Part shown: piece after piece, positions 36,601 to 46,650 of the stretch | How the letters are laid out: each line of letters starts with the position of its first letter | Position numbering within the stretch: the first letter of the stretch is position 1 | Assembly: GCA_035610365.1 (NCBI GenBank) | Contig: CM069432.1 | Coordinates: 187,721,027 to 187,785,026 of the forward strand | Direction of reading: 5' to 3' | DNA length: 64,000 bases | Origin: Aquatica leii | Lineage: Eukaryota > Arthropoda > Insecta > Coleoptera > Lampyridae | Translations under genes and position numbers: made by a program | Notes under the pieces: generated by a model | The model's input: only the letters and a program-made list of their open reading frames with translations | Database searches by the model: none | Told to the model about the DNA's origin: nothing

Positions 36601-39600
36601 TTATGATTATTTTTTTAAAAAAACGTACTGAAATCAGTTACAAAAGCACCCATTTACTTTTAATTTAACAAAAGTACTAAACTCGGTACGAATTTACTGA
36701 CTTCGGCAACAACATTGTTATTCCTACATCTCTGACATATTTTTGTTATTTATTTAGTAATCGCACGGCGAGATATCAAATTTACAAATATTCGATAACA
36801 ATTCGTTTAGTCAGGAGCAACCGAAACTTGCCGAAACTCAAGGTTGTCATGTGACGAAATAGGGTTACATTTTAAAACTACCGCTTTAATTGACGCTATA
36901 TATAATTAATTATTTTGTAAAAAATGCTTAAACTACAGTAAAGTTCCATAACTTTAAAGCGTTGTTGTGTTTTGTTCATTTTGATTTTTTACAATAAATA
37001 ACAGAAATAGATGTCATTTATTTGACGAAAAGAAATATACAAAAAACTAATTTTTATAGCAATAAATAGCTTATTTTATAAGTTCAATACACAACTGAAA
37101 CAATTTTAAAATTGACGAACAAAAACTGAAACACCTGGTTTGTCGTAATGTCACGTAACTAATAAGATAAAAACATTAATATCTGGTCAAAGAAATTAAA
37201 ATTAAAAAAGACTACAATTTCAAAAACAGTTTCAATCGCAAGTATTCTTTTACGGTTTAAAAACGAAAAGATCAAAACCAAAAATCACAATTACGTTTTA
37301 TTTTAAAAGTTATCAAAAAAATTAAAATGGTAACTTTAACACTGATAAAATATAAGATATTAATTTCCTAATCTTCGTATTTTGAAGTCAAAAGAAGTTT
37401 TACGTAAACTTCAAGTGGTATATTAGAATACAAAACATAAATTTTAATTGGAACCAATGATATTTTAAGGGTAAGTAATAAAACCCTATCGATACTAAAA
37501 TAATAATAACATATGCTAAGGGCAACTCCTATAACACCATGAAAATTCGAATAATTAAAATAATTGCCATATTAACAAGCAGAAACACCAAAATAACATT
37601 GGTGACAATACCAGTTTATAAATATGCTAATTTAAAACAACAAAATGTGATTTTTAAGTACAACCGTTTTCTGTTGAGTCTTAGAAGCAGTAAGCTAAAG
37701 ATTCGTTGTATTCGTTTCTTTCGTCCCAATTCCCTCACATTATCCCAACTTACATCGTTATTTAATATAATCTTAATAACCTTCTCCTGGCAAGTAATGC
37801 TAAATACCTACTCGTGCCACTTGCTGTACAAGTAAAATGCATTGAACATGTGCTAATTTATATGAAAGAACCGAGACAGTACTTTCAAGTAAACGATACA
37901 TTTTATTTGGCTAAACTTGAGCACATCCCAATTAAAAATATGTACTTATTGTATTCACAAATCAGACAAGCAATTTAACATACTGTGCTTGGGTAAATTA
38001 TAACTACTAATAGAAACAATTGAACAATTAAAAGAATAATAATCGAAAGATTAATACAATGAAGAGAATCGATTGAACAGAAAGTTCATCGTACAGGGCA
38101 CGAAACATATTACGATTGTATTAGCAATGTCAATTTAAACTTTTTGGGTTAGAATTTAAAAACAATTCAAACAGATAAAATTTTAATTGCGGCGTTTTCC
38201 TTTTTGAAATCTCACAATTTTTGTAAACACATTTATTTCCCGACGTTTTCTACCTAATCAGCTATTTGATTAGAGAAAAAAATATTAAATTATTAATTTT
38301 AGAAATATTTCCTTATTAGTTTCCAATTCTAATTTAAAAATGCAGATAGATTTTACCAATATTTTGCAATCTGTATTCTATTTGGTATTCTACAAAACTT
38401 TGGTTATGTTTGGGTTATATTTTAATACATATAAAACAATAAACTAATTAACGATATACGTTATGCAGATTTAACAGGTTGCTTTTTAATTAAATATTTT
38501 TATAGTGACATTTGGTGTTTGCATCCTAAAACTAGCGTTTTTTAAATTTTGGATGCAACCAATACGGTATTCTTGCATCCAAAAGTGGGAGCAAAAAATT
38601 TACATTAGATTGGCCTACTATAACATTTATATACAATGCTATTATTAATCCACTATATCGTTTTAATAGACAAAATTGGTCTGTGTTGCGCATGTGTTTA
38701 GTTACTATATTTTTTAATATGGTGAACTATTTTTTATCACTTATATGGTTTTATTTAGCTATATGTATTGGTCAGAATGGGGCCATTCAAATAGTATCAA
38801 ACGAGGAACGATGGATGGATCTGACAGAAAAACGTTAATTATGAACACAAAACATGCCATAGGTTTAACACTGGACTATGAAGGAAAACGACTATATTGG
38901 GCCGAAACTGGTACTTTAAGTATACTGTCATCTGATTTAAATGGATTAGATAAGCAAGTCATTATGAAAGATGGTGTTAGAAAACCAGCAGGGTTAACTA
39001 TGTATCAAAATTTTATATATTGGAGTGACGAAGTTACTGGTAAATTATTCTAATATTTCATTATAATGTTTCAGTGAATGACTCTGTTTTAGGAGATATA
39101 TTCCAAATTGATAAAACAAATATATCACATTGCAATAAAATTTACTCTATGTCTGAAAGTGTTACTGACCTACTAATTTTACACTCATCTCGACAGAAGG
39201 GACACAATCAGTGTTACAATAATAATGGCGGATGCTCACATTTGTGCCTTAGACAGCCTACCGAAATGTTTAAAACTCCTGCTACGTATTCTTGCGCATG
39301 CCCTACACATTATATTCTGCAGAATAATAGTTGTATTTGTAAGTTGTTTTTTTTTGCCATAAACATGCGGTTTAGTAAATGATTTTAGCACCCAAGCAAT
39401 TTATGATATATAGTCAAAAGAATTTAGCCGTACGTCTTGTCCCGGACACATCCGATTCTCCTGAGGCTGTGCTACCAATTCAAGGCCTTAAAGGTGTAAA
39501 AGCAATAGATTTTGATCCAGTGTATCACTATTTGTATTGGGTAAATTGTCTAACAAACACCACGAATATTTAAAACGATAACGTTTACTGTGCAGGTTGA

Positions 39601-41452
39601 AGGAAAAACACATGCAATAAAAAGGGCATCGGATTCGAGTTTGTCAACGTCGATTGTCGTCCCAGGCAATCAAGGTCACAACCCCTTTGATATTGCTGTC
39701 GACGTACTTGGACGTTTGCTATTCTGGTCGTGTGCTTCCCAAGACGTTATCAATATAACTCGGTTAGATAATAGTTCAACTGTTGGGGTTGTTGTACAAA
39801 AAGAAGGAGAAAAACCGCGATTATTGGCAATTCATCCTACTAAAAGGTTAGTTAATCTAATATCAAAACCACAAATAAACTGTGTTTTATAGGTTAATCT
39901 TTTATACGGACGTTGGTTTGGCATCACAATTAATTAGAACTAGAATGGACGGGACGCAAAGAATTGTGATAACACGGGGTAATGATATTGCAGCAATTGC
40001 CGTTGATGCTGAAAACGACATGGTGGTTTGGGCTCAAGGCCATAGTATTTACATGTGCAACATTGATGGAGACAATCAGTAAGATTATAAAATCCCAATT
40101 GTGCATTGTTAATAACTTTGTCTTCTTGCAGACACGTTGTATTTAACGAAAGCAATTCTAGGGTTACTCAACTAGCTATTCACGATGGTTGGTTATATTG
40201 GTTAGATCGTGAAATTCAACAACTTCAACGATTAGAATTAAAAACTGGTAGTTCTCGATCTGTCGTACTTACTCATGCATCCGCAGTTCTTGATTTAGTT
40301 TCTGTGAAACAACCAGATCGTAATCATTCTTGTGCACAAATGCACCCAAAACGTTGTTCTCATTTATGTATAATTAACGGAACTAATCCAGTGTGCGCTT
40401 GTCCAATTGGACTGGCTCTTCAGGACGATAAGAAAACATGTGCGGCTTTACCTGATTGTGGTAATGATCATTTTACTTGTTCGGCACAGGCATCTCACAA
40501 TAAAGACTGTATTCCTGTTGCGTGGAGATGTGATGGTCAAATGGATTGTCCAGATGGGTCTGACGAAGCAGGATGTCCTGCTTGTAGAAATGACCAATTT
40601 AAGTGCCAAAGTGGACAGTGTATTGATCAAAGTCAAGTCTGTGATGGCATTCCACAGTGCTCAGATCATTTTGATGAAGCACACTGTTGTAAAGTTACTG
40701 ATGAATATCGTTGCCCCTTAACAGATGTTTGCATATCTTCGAGTCTTTTGTGTGACGGGATGGATAATTGTGCAGACGGAGCTGATGAGCACAAATCAGT
40801 ATGCATGGATGCGAATCGATACACAGCAAATCATAAAAGTGGCACAAGCACATTGATCGTCGTCATTTTAATAATAATTTCGGTGGTGATAGGATTTTCA
40901 GTGCTATTTCTTTTTCTATGTAGACGATTAAACGGCAGTAACTCAACTGTACATGATCAATCGGAAGATCCTCTAAGCCCAATGCAACCTAGAATGCGAA
41001 TTAAAGTACAAAGTAAAATTCCTGATGTTGTGCATATGTCGATGCTCAATGGAAGTCATAGTTCTAGCTATGACAGAAATCACATTACCGGTGCCTCTAG
41101 CAGTACAAATAGTTCCAATCGCATGTGTTATCCCCGCGAAACTTTAAACCCACCACCGAGCCCAGCCACAACTGCAGCTTCAACAAGAGGGAGCAGTCCT
41201 ACATCTCGTTACCGACCTTATAGACATTATCGTTCAATAAATCAACCTCCACCTCCTACCCCATGTTCAACAGATGTGTGTGACGAGAGTGATTATAATT
41301 ATCCAACTCGTTACCGTTACGAAGGCGGGCCTATACCCCCACCACCCACTCCTCGATCTCATTGCCATAGTGAAAGTTGTCCTCCATCTCCAAGTTCCCG
41401 GTCTTCTACTTATTTTAGCCCATTACCACCACCACCATCACCTATCAATTAA
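24427..41452 (+). CDS. arr: Wnt co-receptor arrow / LRP5/6, lacking only the signal-peptide exon
   Basis: Single-pass receptor that pairs with Frizzled to bind Wg/Wnt at the plasma membrane. Eleven exons: 24427-24653, 24707-24906, 26438-26728, 26781-28046, 28100-28384, 38759-39039, 39075-39338, 39389-39540, 39596-39846, 39893-40078, 40132-41452. All are GT-AG with matching phases and together give about 1,573 residues, close to LRP6 (1,613). Domain order: four YWTD beta-propellers each followed by an EGF-like module, three LDL-receptor class A repeats, a transmembrane helix (about 40848-40920) and a cytoplasmic tail. The tail keeps VTGASSS and five proline-rich phosphorylation motifs ([37 protein letters not shown]) that recruit Axin after GSK3/CK1 phosphorylation. 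The first exon enters at phase 1, so an upstream exon with start codon and signal peptide is required. Large introns hold several transposons. Confidence 0.95.
24707..24906 (+). CDS. arr: arr exon 2 in window
   Basis: Propeller 1 blades with [23 protein letters not shown] and [15 protein letters not shown], the Wnt/Dickkopf-binding face in LRP6. Confidence 0.93.
24907..25685 (+). other. arr intron, AT-rich part
   Basis: No feature recognised besides low-complexity A/T runs around 25485-25575. Confidence 0.4.
25690..26290 (-). pseudogene. Mariner-like transposase relic in an arr intron
   Basis: The minus strand reads WSDESCF, then a TTTTGMT-like region and, at about 26000-25850, [20 protein letters not shown] followed by [10 protein letters not shown] and NWIAKRGPF. 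This is the central-to-second-Asp part of HTH-DDE (DUF4817-associated) transposases. Stops and frameshifts are frequent. It lies antisense to arr. Confidence 0.7.
26438..26728 (+). CDS. arr: arr exon 3 in window
   Basis: Completes propeller 1: [28 protein letters not shown] and FYWTDWKTW. The acceptor TTTAG is preceded by a long T tract. Confidence 0.93.
26781..28046 (+). CDS. arr: arr exon 4 in window (largest internal exon)
   Basis: 1,266 nt. Encodes EGF module 1 ([12 protein letters not shown]), all of propeller 2, EGF module 2 ([12 protein letters not shown]) and the start of propeller 3. No intron interrupts propeller 2. Confidence 0.95.
28100..28384 (+). CDS. arr: arr exon 5 in window
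   Basis: Propeller 3 blades ([20 protein letters not shown]). It is followed by a 10.4 kb intron, the largest in the gene. Confidence 0.93.
28531..29106. mobile_element. 576-bp MITE in the arr intron
   Basis: Inverted ends of about 36 bp with a single mismatch, beginning AGTCCTCGCAATTT and continuing through a CGATGCACGTCATTAA core. No coding capacity. Confidence 0.75.
29312..30314. mobile_element. 1.0 kb MITE with 71-bp inverted repeats
   Basis: The termini are inverted copies with one mismatch over about 71 bp (outer part TAATAGCAGACTTCTTTTTA), consistent with a TA target site. No transposase; the interior is AT-rich. Confidence 0.85.
30700..31269 (+). mobile_element. 570-bp hAT deletion derivative
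   Basis: Perfect 8-bp target duplication ATAGTAAG (30692-30699 and 31270-31277). Terminal repeats CATCGCCGGATTTAC and the inverse of CAGTGCCGGATTAAC. It retains the C-terminal hAT dimerisation segment at 30884-31084 ([16 protein letters not shown]), in + orientation; the rest of the transposase is deleted. Confidence 0.93.
31490..32175 (-). mobile_element. Internally deleted Ty3/gypsy relic
   Basis: Two direct copies of a ~120-bp sequence (31588-31707 and 32053-32172, more than 90% identical) flank a minus-strand stretch that encodes an integrase C-terminal segment ([40 protein letters not shown]). I read this as partial LTR, then pol 3' end, then LTR; the left copy continues to a possible LTR border near 31490. 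It is unrelated in sequence to the Ty3 at 17-23 kb. Confidence 0.6.
32176..34240 (+). other. arr intron, no feature seen
   Basis: AT-rich; short open frames without recognisable similarity. Confidence 0.4.
34241..36190 (-). pseudogene. P-element / THAP9-like transposase relic
   Basis: Minus-strand pieces appear in family order. 36190-35873 has the end of a THAP zinc-finger region ([11 protein letters not shown]). 35832-35575 is Lys/Tyr-rich and coiled-coil-like. 35337-34831 is an RNase H-like segment with [15 protein letters not shown] carrying the second catalytic Asp. 34859-34635 is a helical insertion. 34540-34241 is the C-terminal part with [18 protein letters not shown], containing the third acidic residue. 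Frameshifts separate the pieces, so it is inactive. The start of the THAP domain and terminal repeats were not found. It is antisense to arr. Confidence 0.85.
36191..38758 (+). other. arr intron, no feature seen
   Basis: AT-rich; nothing coding or repetitive was recognised on either strand. Confidence 0.4.
38759..39039 (+). CDS. arr: arr exon 6 in window
   Basis: Rest of propeller 3 ([20 protein letters not shown] and [16 protein letters not shown]). Confidence 0.93.
39075..39338 (+). CDS. arr: arr exon 7 in window
   Basis: End of propeller 3 ([15 protein letters not shown]) and EGF module 3 ([13 protein letters not shown] ... CACPTHY). Only 35 bp of intron separate it from the preceding exon. 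Confidence 0.9.
39389..39540 (+). CDS. arr: arr exon 8 in window
   Basis: Start of propeller 4 ([28 protein letters not shown]). Introns here are about 50 bp. Confidence 0.9.
39596..39846 (+). CDS. arr: arr exon 9 in window
   Basis: Propeller 4 blades, including [18 protein letters not shown], which follows the TC-x-x-TNVINVTRLD pattern of LRP6. Confidence 0.92.
39893..40078 (+). CDS. arr: arr exon 10 in window
   Basis: Propeller 4 blades ([38 protein letters not shown]). Confidence 0.92.
40132..41452 (+). CDS. arr: arr last exon (LDLa repeats, membrane helix, signalling tail)
   Basis: Ends propeller 4 and EGF module 4 ([17 protein letters not shown]). Then come three LDLa repeats with calcium-binding D-x-SDE-like cores ([46 protein letters not shown]), a single membrane helix and about 177 residues of cytoplasmic tail with five PPP(S/T)P-type motifs. 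The stop is TAA at 41450-41452. Confidence 0.95.
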
Positions 41453-41538
41453 AGATTTCTAAATGATACCGCTTGTGCCTCGTTTTTAGGCTGTTGTTGT
41501 ACATACTATACTCATATGTATAAGGGTTAATTATTTTT

Positions 41539-41544
41539 ATTAAA
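41539..41544 (+). terminator. Candidate polyadenylation signal of arr
   Basis: ATTAAA 87 nt after the stop codon, followed by a T-rich stretch. It implies a short 3' untranslated region. Confidence 0.45.
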
Positions 41545-42112
41545 GTTTTATCCACATAATAGGTGTTATTTTTGTCTTTAGTTTGATTGACTTGAAAAAA
41601 GTCACAAGCTAACGTGTAACAGCATAAGACAACCAGATAAAGTTAATGTCTAATATTTTTATCGATTAATGGCTAATCAGGGTTTTAAATTCGGTTTAGT
41701 TTAATCAAGTTTGTGTAATTTAGAAAGAACACAAAGGTAAAAGTTTCTACGGTAATGGCTTGCTGTACAAGTGGTCCTTATTATAGTGAATAGTATAGTG
41801 CAGCATCAAGGATCTTTTCGTGCGAATGACAAAGGTATGAGTTTTTAAAAAATATTTAAGTTGTTTTTAAAAGCGAATAATTTGTATTAAATATACTACT
41901 TGATAAAGTTTATTTGAGCAAAAATAAAAGTGAAGAATAGAATAATTCATACTTCGACTTGAGAGTTGACAGTTATGTAGGGTGTCCGTAAAATACGTGT
42001 ACAACGCTCAACATAGAACTATTTAGTCCAACTTAACTATTTATATGCGCGTCATCAGAAAAAAACCACCGAATACGGCAGAAACTTGAACGTACATAAA
42101 CGTTTTAATCAA
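41545..42112. other. Intergenic sequence after arr
   Basis: AT-rich, no gene. TAGGGTGTCCGTAAAATACG at about 41979 resembles the end of a decayed mariner-type element. Confidence 0.35.
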
Positions 42113-42263
42113 CGCAGGCTAAATAGCTCCTGTGTGAGACTTGACTGTCTATAATAGACTCGACTTTTTCCTAGAAACATCGGACTACCGTAGTCCGATG
42201 TTTCTAGAAAAAAGTCGAGTTTATTATCCAGTCAAGTCTCACACAGGAGCTATTTAGCCTGCG
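42113..42263. repeat. 151-bp near-perfect palindrome
   Basis: Arms 42113-42187 and 42191-42263 are inverted copies with only a few differences, joined by a 3-nt centre (CCG). The outer 35 bp, from CGCAGGCTAAATAGCTCC inwards, are identical. Probably a fold-back MITE; it could form a long RNA hairpin if transcribed. Confidence 0.9.
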
Positions 42264-42493
42264 ATGAGTAACTATTTATCTTCATTTCATCTAATCGCTA
42301 GAGGGCTTCAAAATTTACAAAATTATAGTTTTTTAAATAAGTCGAAAACTCGTCATTGGATTTTGGCCTTTGGAGTGCAGGTTTTTAGTGCTTTAGATAA
42401 TGGTTTTAAAAATATACAAGTTTCTAAAAATGATATAATGAGCAAACAATCAGTTATATTTTTTAAATTGTATATACAATGGCTATTAATATA

Positions 42494-43139
42494 CAGTCTA
42501 AGTCGGTTATAACGAACCACAAGGGACTTCAAATACTAGTACGTTATAAACGAAGTTCGTAATAAACGGTGATCATAAGATTTATATGTTTATTTAAAAA
42601 GAACTACATACATATGTATATAAGTATAACTTCTTAACATCTATCTATCTAACTACGCATTTTAAAAAAAATCTGTAATTTTCTTTTGTTTAAGTTTCGT
42701 GGCCCAATACAACTTATCAACGCAATTTTCTATTTCCGCGAAACTGCTTAAAATAGTCTGAGGTACATTGGAAGATTGTAGAAAGCACCGAATTTCTTTT
42801 TTAATTGCCGCCGATGACAATTTAGAAATGTTCGTAAATTCTTTAAATAAGGTATGTTTTTAAGCCGGATGAATAGCTCAGTAAAGGATTACGTACACAA
42901 TAGGTTTTACCTAAGTACCTAACATTTTTTGAGGTAAAATTTCTGGAATTTATGTTTCTTTATTGTAGTGAGGTAATATTTTTAAGAACGTTATAACCGA
43001 CATATCGTTACATACGGGTTCGTTATAAGCGACGTAACTTTGTATGTATTCTTATGGCACTTTGTTTGGGACCGCAAAAAATGGTTCGTTATATGCGACG
43101 GATCGTTATATGCAAGGACGTTATAGGCGGCTTAGACTG
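42494..43139 (-). mobile_element. pogo/Tigger-like DNA transposon relic
   Basis: Terminal repeats CAGTCTAAGTCGGTTATAAC and the inverse of CAGTCTAAGCCGCCTATAAC, flanked by TA on both sides. Repeated CGTTATA-type motifs occur in the subterminal regions. The minus strand at 42840-42660 encodes the end of a Tigger-like transposase, closing with KLKQKKITDFF. The rest of the gene is deleted. Confidence 0.85.
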
Positions 43140-43215
43140 TATTTTTTATCGGTAGCTGACTCAGTGAAACTTTTTTGCTCGTAAAAATTGATTAAACCGT
43201 TGGTTTAGAAGAAAA

Positions 43216-43360
43216 TAGTGTTGGGATGTACCTAGGTACAAAAGTGTCTTAAGTAATTTTTGTGTACCTTTACCTATACCTAGGTACTTTTTAAAAAATA
43301 CCTTTGTACCTAATAAAATAGGTACATACTTTTAAGCGTACATGTACTGTACGTATTATA
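43216..43360 (+). repeat. Possible hAT terminal fragment with TACCTAGGTAC motifs
   Basis: AGTGTTGGGATGTACCTAGG followed by several ACCTAGGTAC repeats resembles the motif-rich end of a hAT element. A possible opposite end (TGTTAGAACACTG) lies at 46024-46036, after family A copy 2. The flanking 8-mers do not match, so the pairing is unproven. Confidence 0.35.
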
Positions 43361-44740
43361 TATTTGTTTCGAACTGAATCATTATTTGAAATTACTAAAA
43401 CCTTCAAAAAATAATACATAACCTACGCAATTTTTCCCTAATGACCGTTAATGTGTGTAAAACTTCCTTGTTAAAAGTGCAAATGTGGGCAGTGGATAGC
43501 ACACTTAAAGTGTGCTTAAAGACAGCCCTCGGACGAATCATTTACAACATCTCAATCGTGTTGTTAACATGAGTAGCACAGGGTATCAAACCGAATGCGA
43601 TAAATTTCGAAACGTACCTACTTAAATAATTTGTATAAAATAGATGTTTTTTAGAAAAAGAGTGGAGTTCTAGGAAAAAGCAAACAATTATAACTGATTA
43701 TATAACACAGTGACATTTTAATTAAATTTATTACGAATCGTATTTCTACTTATATAAACAATACGTGCTTAATGACTTATTCTAAAAATGACATATTTGA
43801 CTGTATTTGACTTTGTATCATACTAAATTACATAAACATAGCCGAGAACTAAGTATAACGGGTATAACCAACGGTAAAACATAAATGCTGTAAGCACGTT
43901 GGTAAGCATGACCTCAACGAAAATTAAGGTGTCGTGTACCTCGAATAGTAAGTACTAAATGATCGGTCCCTTGAAGTACTTACTAATCGAGTTGACATCA
44001 CTAAATTGCCATGGACTATTTCTTTAACGATAGTGTTACTGTGGTGTTACGTTACCATTATGACATCGTTAGTTAACGACCATAATTAACGACACAATAC
44101 AGAATGGACCACAGAGAGAAGTTACGTTAGAGGGGAAACTCCTGTATATAAACTTGGAACCCTTGGAACACAGTTTATGGCGCTTTACAACGGTTGTGGG
44201 GAAAACAAATAGCGCGAATTTTAAACTTAATGTGTGGGTGTGGGTAGCACCCATTATTATTACAATGGTTTATTTTGAATGTTTTTTCGTTTTTGAAAGA
44301 ATAGTTATGAAAATTGACACTTTTTTATACTTATGCGTTAAAAAAAGCGACTTATTTTATATAACATTTTTTATTTGCACAAATACAACTTCCAGTTTCA
44401 TTCGAATCAACACCGTGTGAATATTGTAACAACTTTTCTTTAAAACGAATATGAAAACCTTCAGTTTTTAAATAGTAATAAACGTTAGAATCAAACACGT
44501 ATAAAAATAACTTGCATTATTAGTCGATTTTATTCGAGAAATGCAATTCAGCGTTTTTAGCCTTCAAGGTACGAAACTTATGTACGAAAAATAGGGAAAT
44601 AAAATTTGCTGTATTTGCATTTTTTACGGATAATTATTACATAGTGGCCTCTAACGGTTGTGGGGAAAAGTTAAAACGTTATTCCTTTTCTCTCAATTGA
44701 AGTTTCTCGTCTACAAATAGTTAGTTTATGATAGGCCCCT
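43361..44740. other. Intergenic sequence
   Basis: No gene recognised. A short hairpin (TAGTAAGTACT / AGTACTTACTA) occurs at about 43946-43990. Confidence 0.35.
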
Positions 44741-46001
44741 AAAACACATTTTTATTCGCAGATTATTCGATGTTGTTCGGTTCTCGTCGCCGTCACCGTG
44801 AAGTAGCTTGTAGCTCTTCCCCTACCCTTGCTTTTGTCACTTGTTTAGCTTTACACAAAAAATCTTGTATTTATTGTATGCAAACCATTTTCTGCTTTAA
44901 AATTTAGAAAAAATGTGTTTGTTTTTCATCATTTAGGATGGATTAACAAAATAAGTAAGTATTAAATTGAAATATAACCGATATTATTTCTTAATAATAA
45001 ACATATAACCTAAAAACTAACACGATTTCGCGCAAATATAAAATGACTTTGGAATTTGTAGTTGATGGGATGTTAGTTTGTGACTTATCTACAATTTCCC
45101 AATTCATTATTCTTATTGCTAAGTTGTATTTAATTGAAATTTTTTTTAGATTGATTCAATATCGACTTTGTTGGATGAAAAGATGCAGCAAACGAGATAT
45201 GTTTTAACCAAGTAATTGGTCTAGATAAAGCAAAACAAATTTGTAAAAATAAACTTAATTTATGGTAAGAGGCTTCAGAGTATTTTATAGTTTATAGGTT
45301 AAAACTTAAAACATTAACTTTACATGTATATTAACGTAATGTGATTTCAAGTGCATTACTGCCAAACTCGACATTCATATTGTATTTTATTTCACGACTA
45401 TTTACAAAGCAATTCTTTATAATTACTTCAAAAACTTCATAATTTAGTTTAGAAATTACTAAAAAAATGTATAAGTTATTTGAGTAGCATTACAATGTAA
45501 TTTTTATTTTACAGTATCCATAAGAAAAAATTCAAATTGTGGTGCAGCTTTACAACACGCAATAAACACCAGGAGTAGTGGGCACGAAAGACGCCAATAA
45601 ACATAAGAACAGAAGAAATGTAAATGTTTTTTATATTTTTAAAATTTTTTTTAGTACATTTATGGACATTGTATGTTGAGTTTCCAAATTGTTTTATAAA
45701 TTAAATTAAAAATGATAATACCATTGTATGCATTTAATTTGTGTTAAGTTGCTAACATTGCCAATGCTTTTGAAATTGTGCACTATTTATGTGATGGCAA
45801 AGTACATATTATATTGCACAGATTTCACTGGCATTCTGCATTTAACTTGTGTTAAAATACGCAAGATTCATCCGGCAATATATCGGCCGGTGTGACACCT
45901 GGTTACCGGCAATGTACTTCATTTTAGTACATTGCCAGCATTCTGAGTGCCGGCTAAGGAGTACATTGCCAGTATAGGTCCATTGATTTGTGTTTATTGG
46001 G
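44741..46001 (+). repeat. Family A dispersed repeat, copy 2
   Basis: Homologous to copy 1 (12443-14881) but without the 1.4 kb insertion and with about 100 bp that copy 1 has lost. The right end carries repeated GTACATTGCCAG motifs and closes with GTGTTTATTGGG, the inverse of the left end of copy 1. The left terminus is missing here. Confidence 0.7.
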
Positions 46002-46129
46002 TACGCACCAAAAAATGAGTACCTGTTAGAACACTGCTACATAGTTCTGTGAGTTAATGTCACCGTTACAAGCACCGATCTCTACAATAATAGGGATAGC
46101 TATACTGTAGTCTAATATCGGCGGCTTTA

Positions 46130-46650
46130 AAGAAGACATCAGCCATCAGCTTGGACAGTTGTTGTTTTTTCAGATGAAAAAACCTTCTGCAGGCCACCTA
46201 ATTCTAGATATGAGTCAAAACATGTGCAATCCAACACAAGAAGTGGGATAATTAGTGATGCTTATTGGGTATGGATGAGTGATACTGCTCCAGGGGAATT
46301 ATCACGTGTCAATAGACGCTTAACTGCTCAAACTTACCTGACAATTTTGGAAGACGTTATGTTGCCCTCCAAGCAGTTTATCTCGAAAACAAACTCGGTT
46401 TGTTCAGGACAATTTTCTTATACATACGGCAGCGGTACTTCAAGAATGGTTCTTACATCCAGAAGTGGAAAGAATCCGTTGGCCACCTAAGTCACCGGAT
46501 TTGAACTGGCATCGCTATATTATTACCCTGTTGGAAAGATTTCGAGGAGCTAATGTGTGTGCCAATTTAATAAATTTGGTGCCAAACAGTCTACGGAAAT
46601 GTATAATCAATAATGGATATTACACACATTATTAGCATGTAAAATACAAA
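46130..46650 (+). pseudogene. Tc1-like transposase relic
   Basis: The plus strand reads VVFSDEKTFCRPPNSRY, a segment around LTAQTYLTILEDVMLPS and, after a frameshift near 46395, FVQDNFLIHTAAVLQEWF followed by IRWPPKSPDLN. These are the DDE core motifs around the first and second Asp and the SPDLNP(I)E approach. The NPIE residues are replaced, and the C-terminus is decayed. Confidence 0.75.

Larger units (their letters stand above)
28385..38758 (+). other. arr: Large arr intron
   Basis: 10.4 kb between exons 28100-28384 and 38759-39039. It hosts two MITEs, a small hAT derivative, a deleted Ty3 relic and an antisense P-element relic, listed separately. The rest (about 32180-34240 and 36200-38758) is AT-rich without recognisable content. 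Confidence 0.7.

Noticed and set aside
40407-40721. Second + frame inside the last arr exon
   Set aside because: Out-of-frame shadow of the LDLa repeats.
43216-46036. A single hAT element enclosing family A copy 2
   Set aside because: The ends are similar to hAT termini, but the flanking 8-mers (GAAGAAAA and CTACATAG) do not match, so I list only the left fragment.
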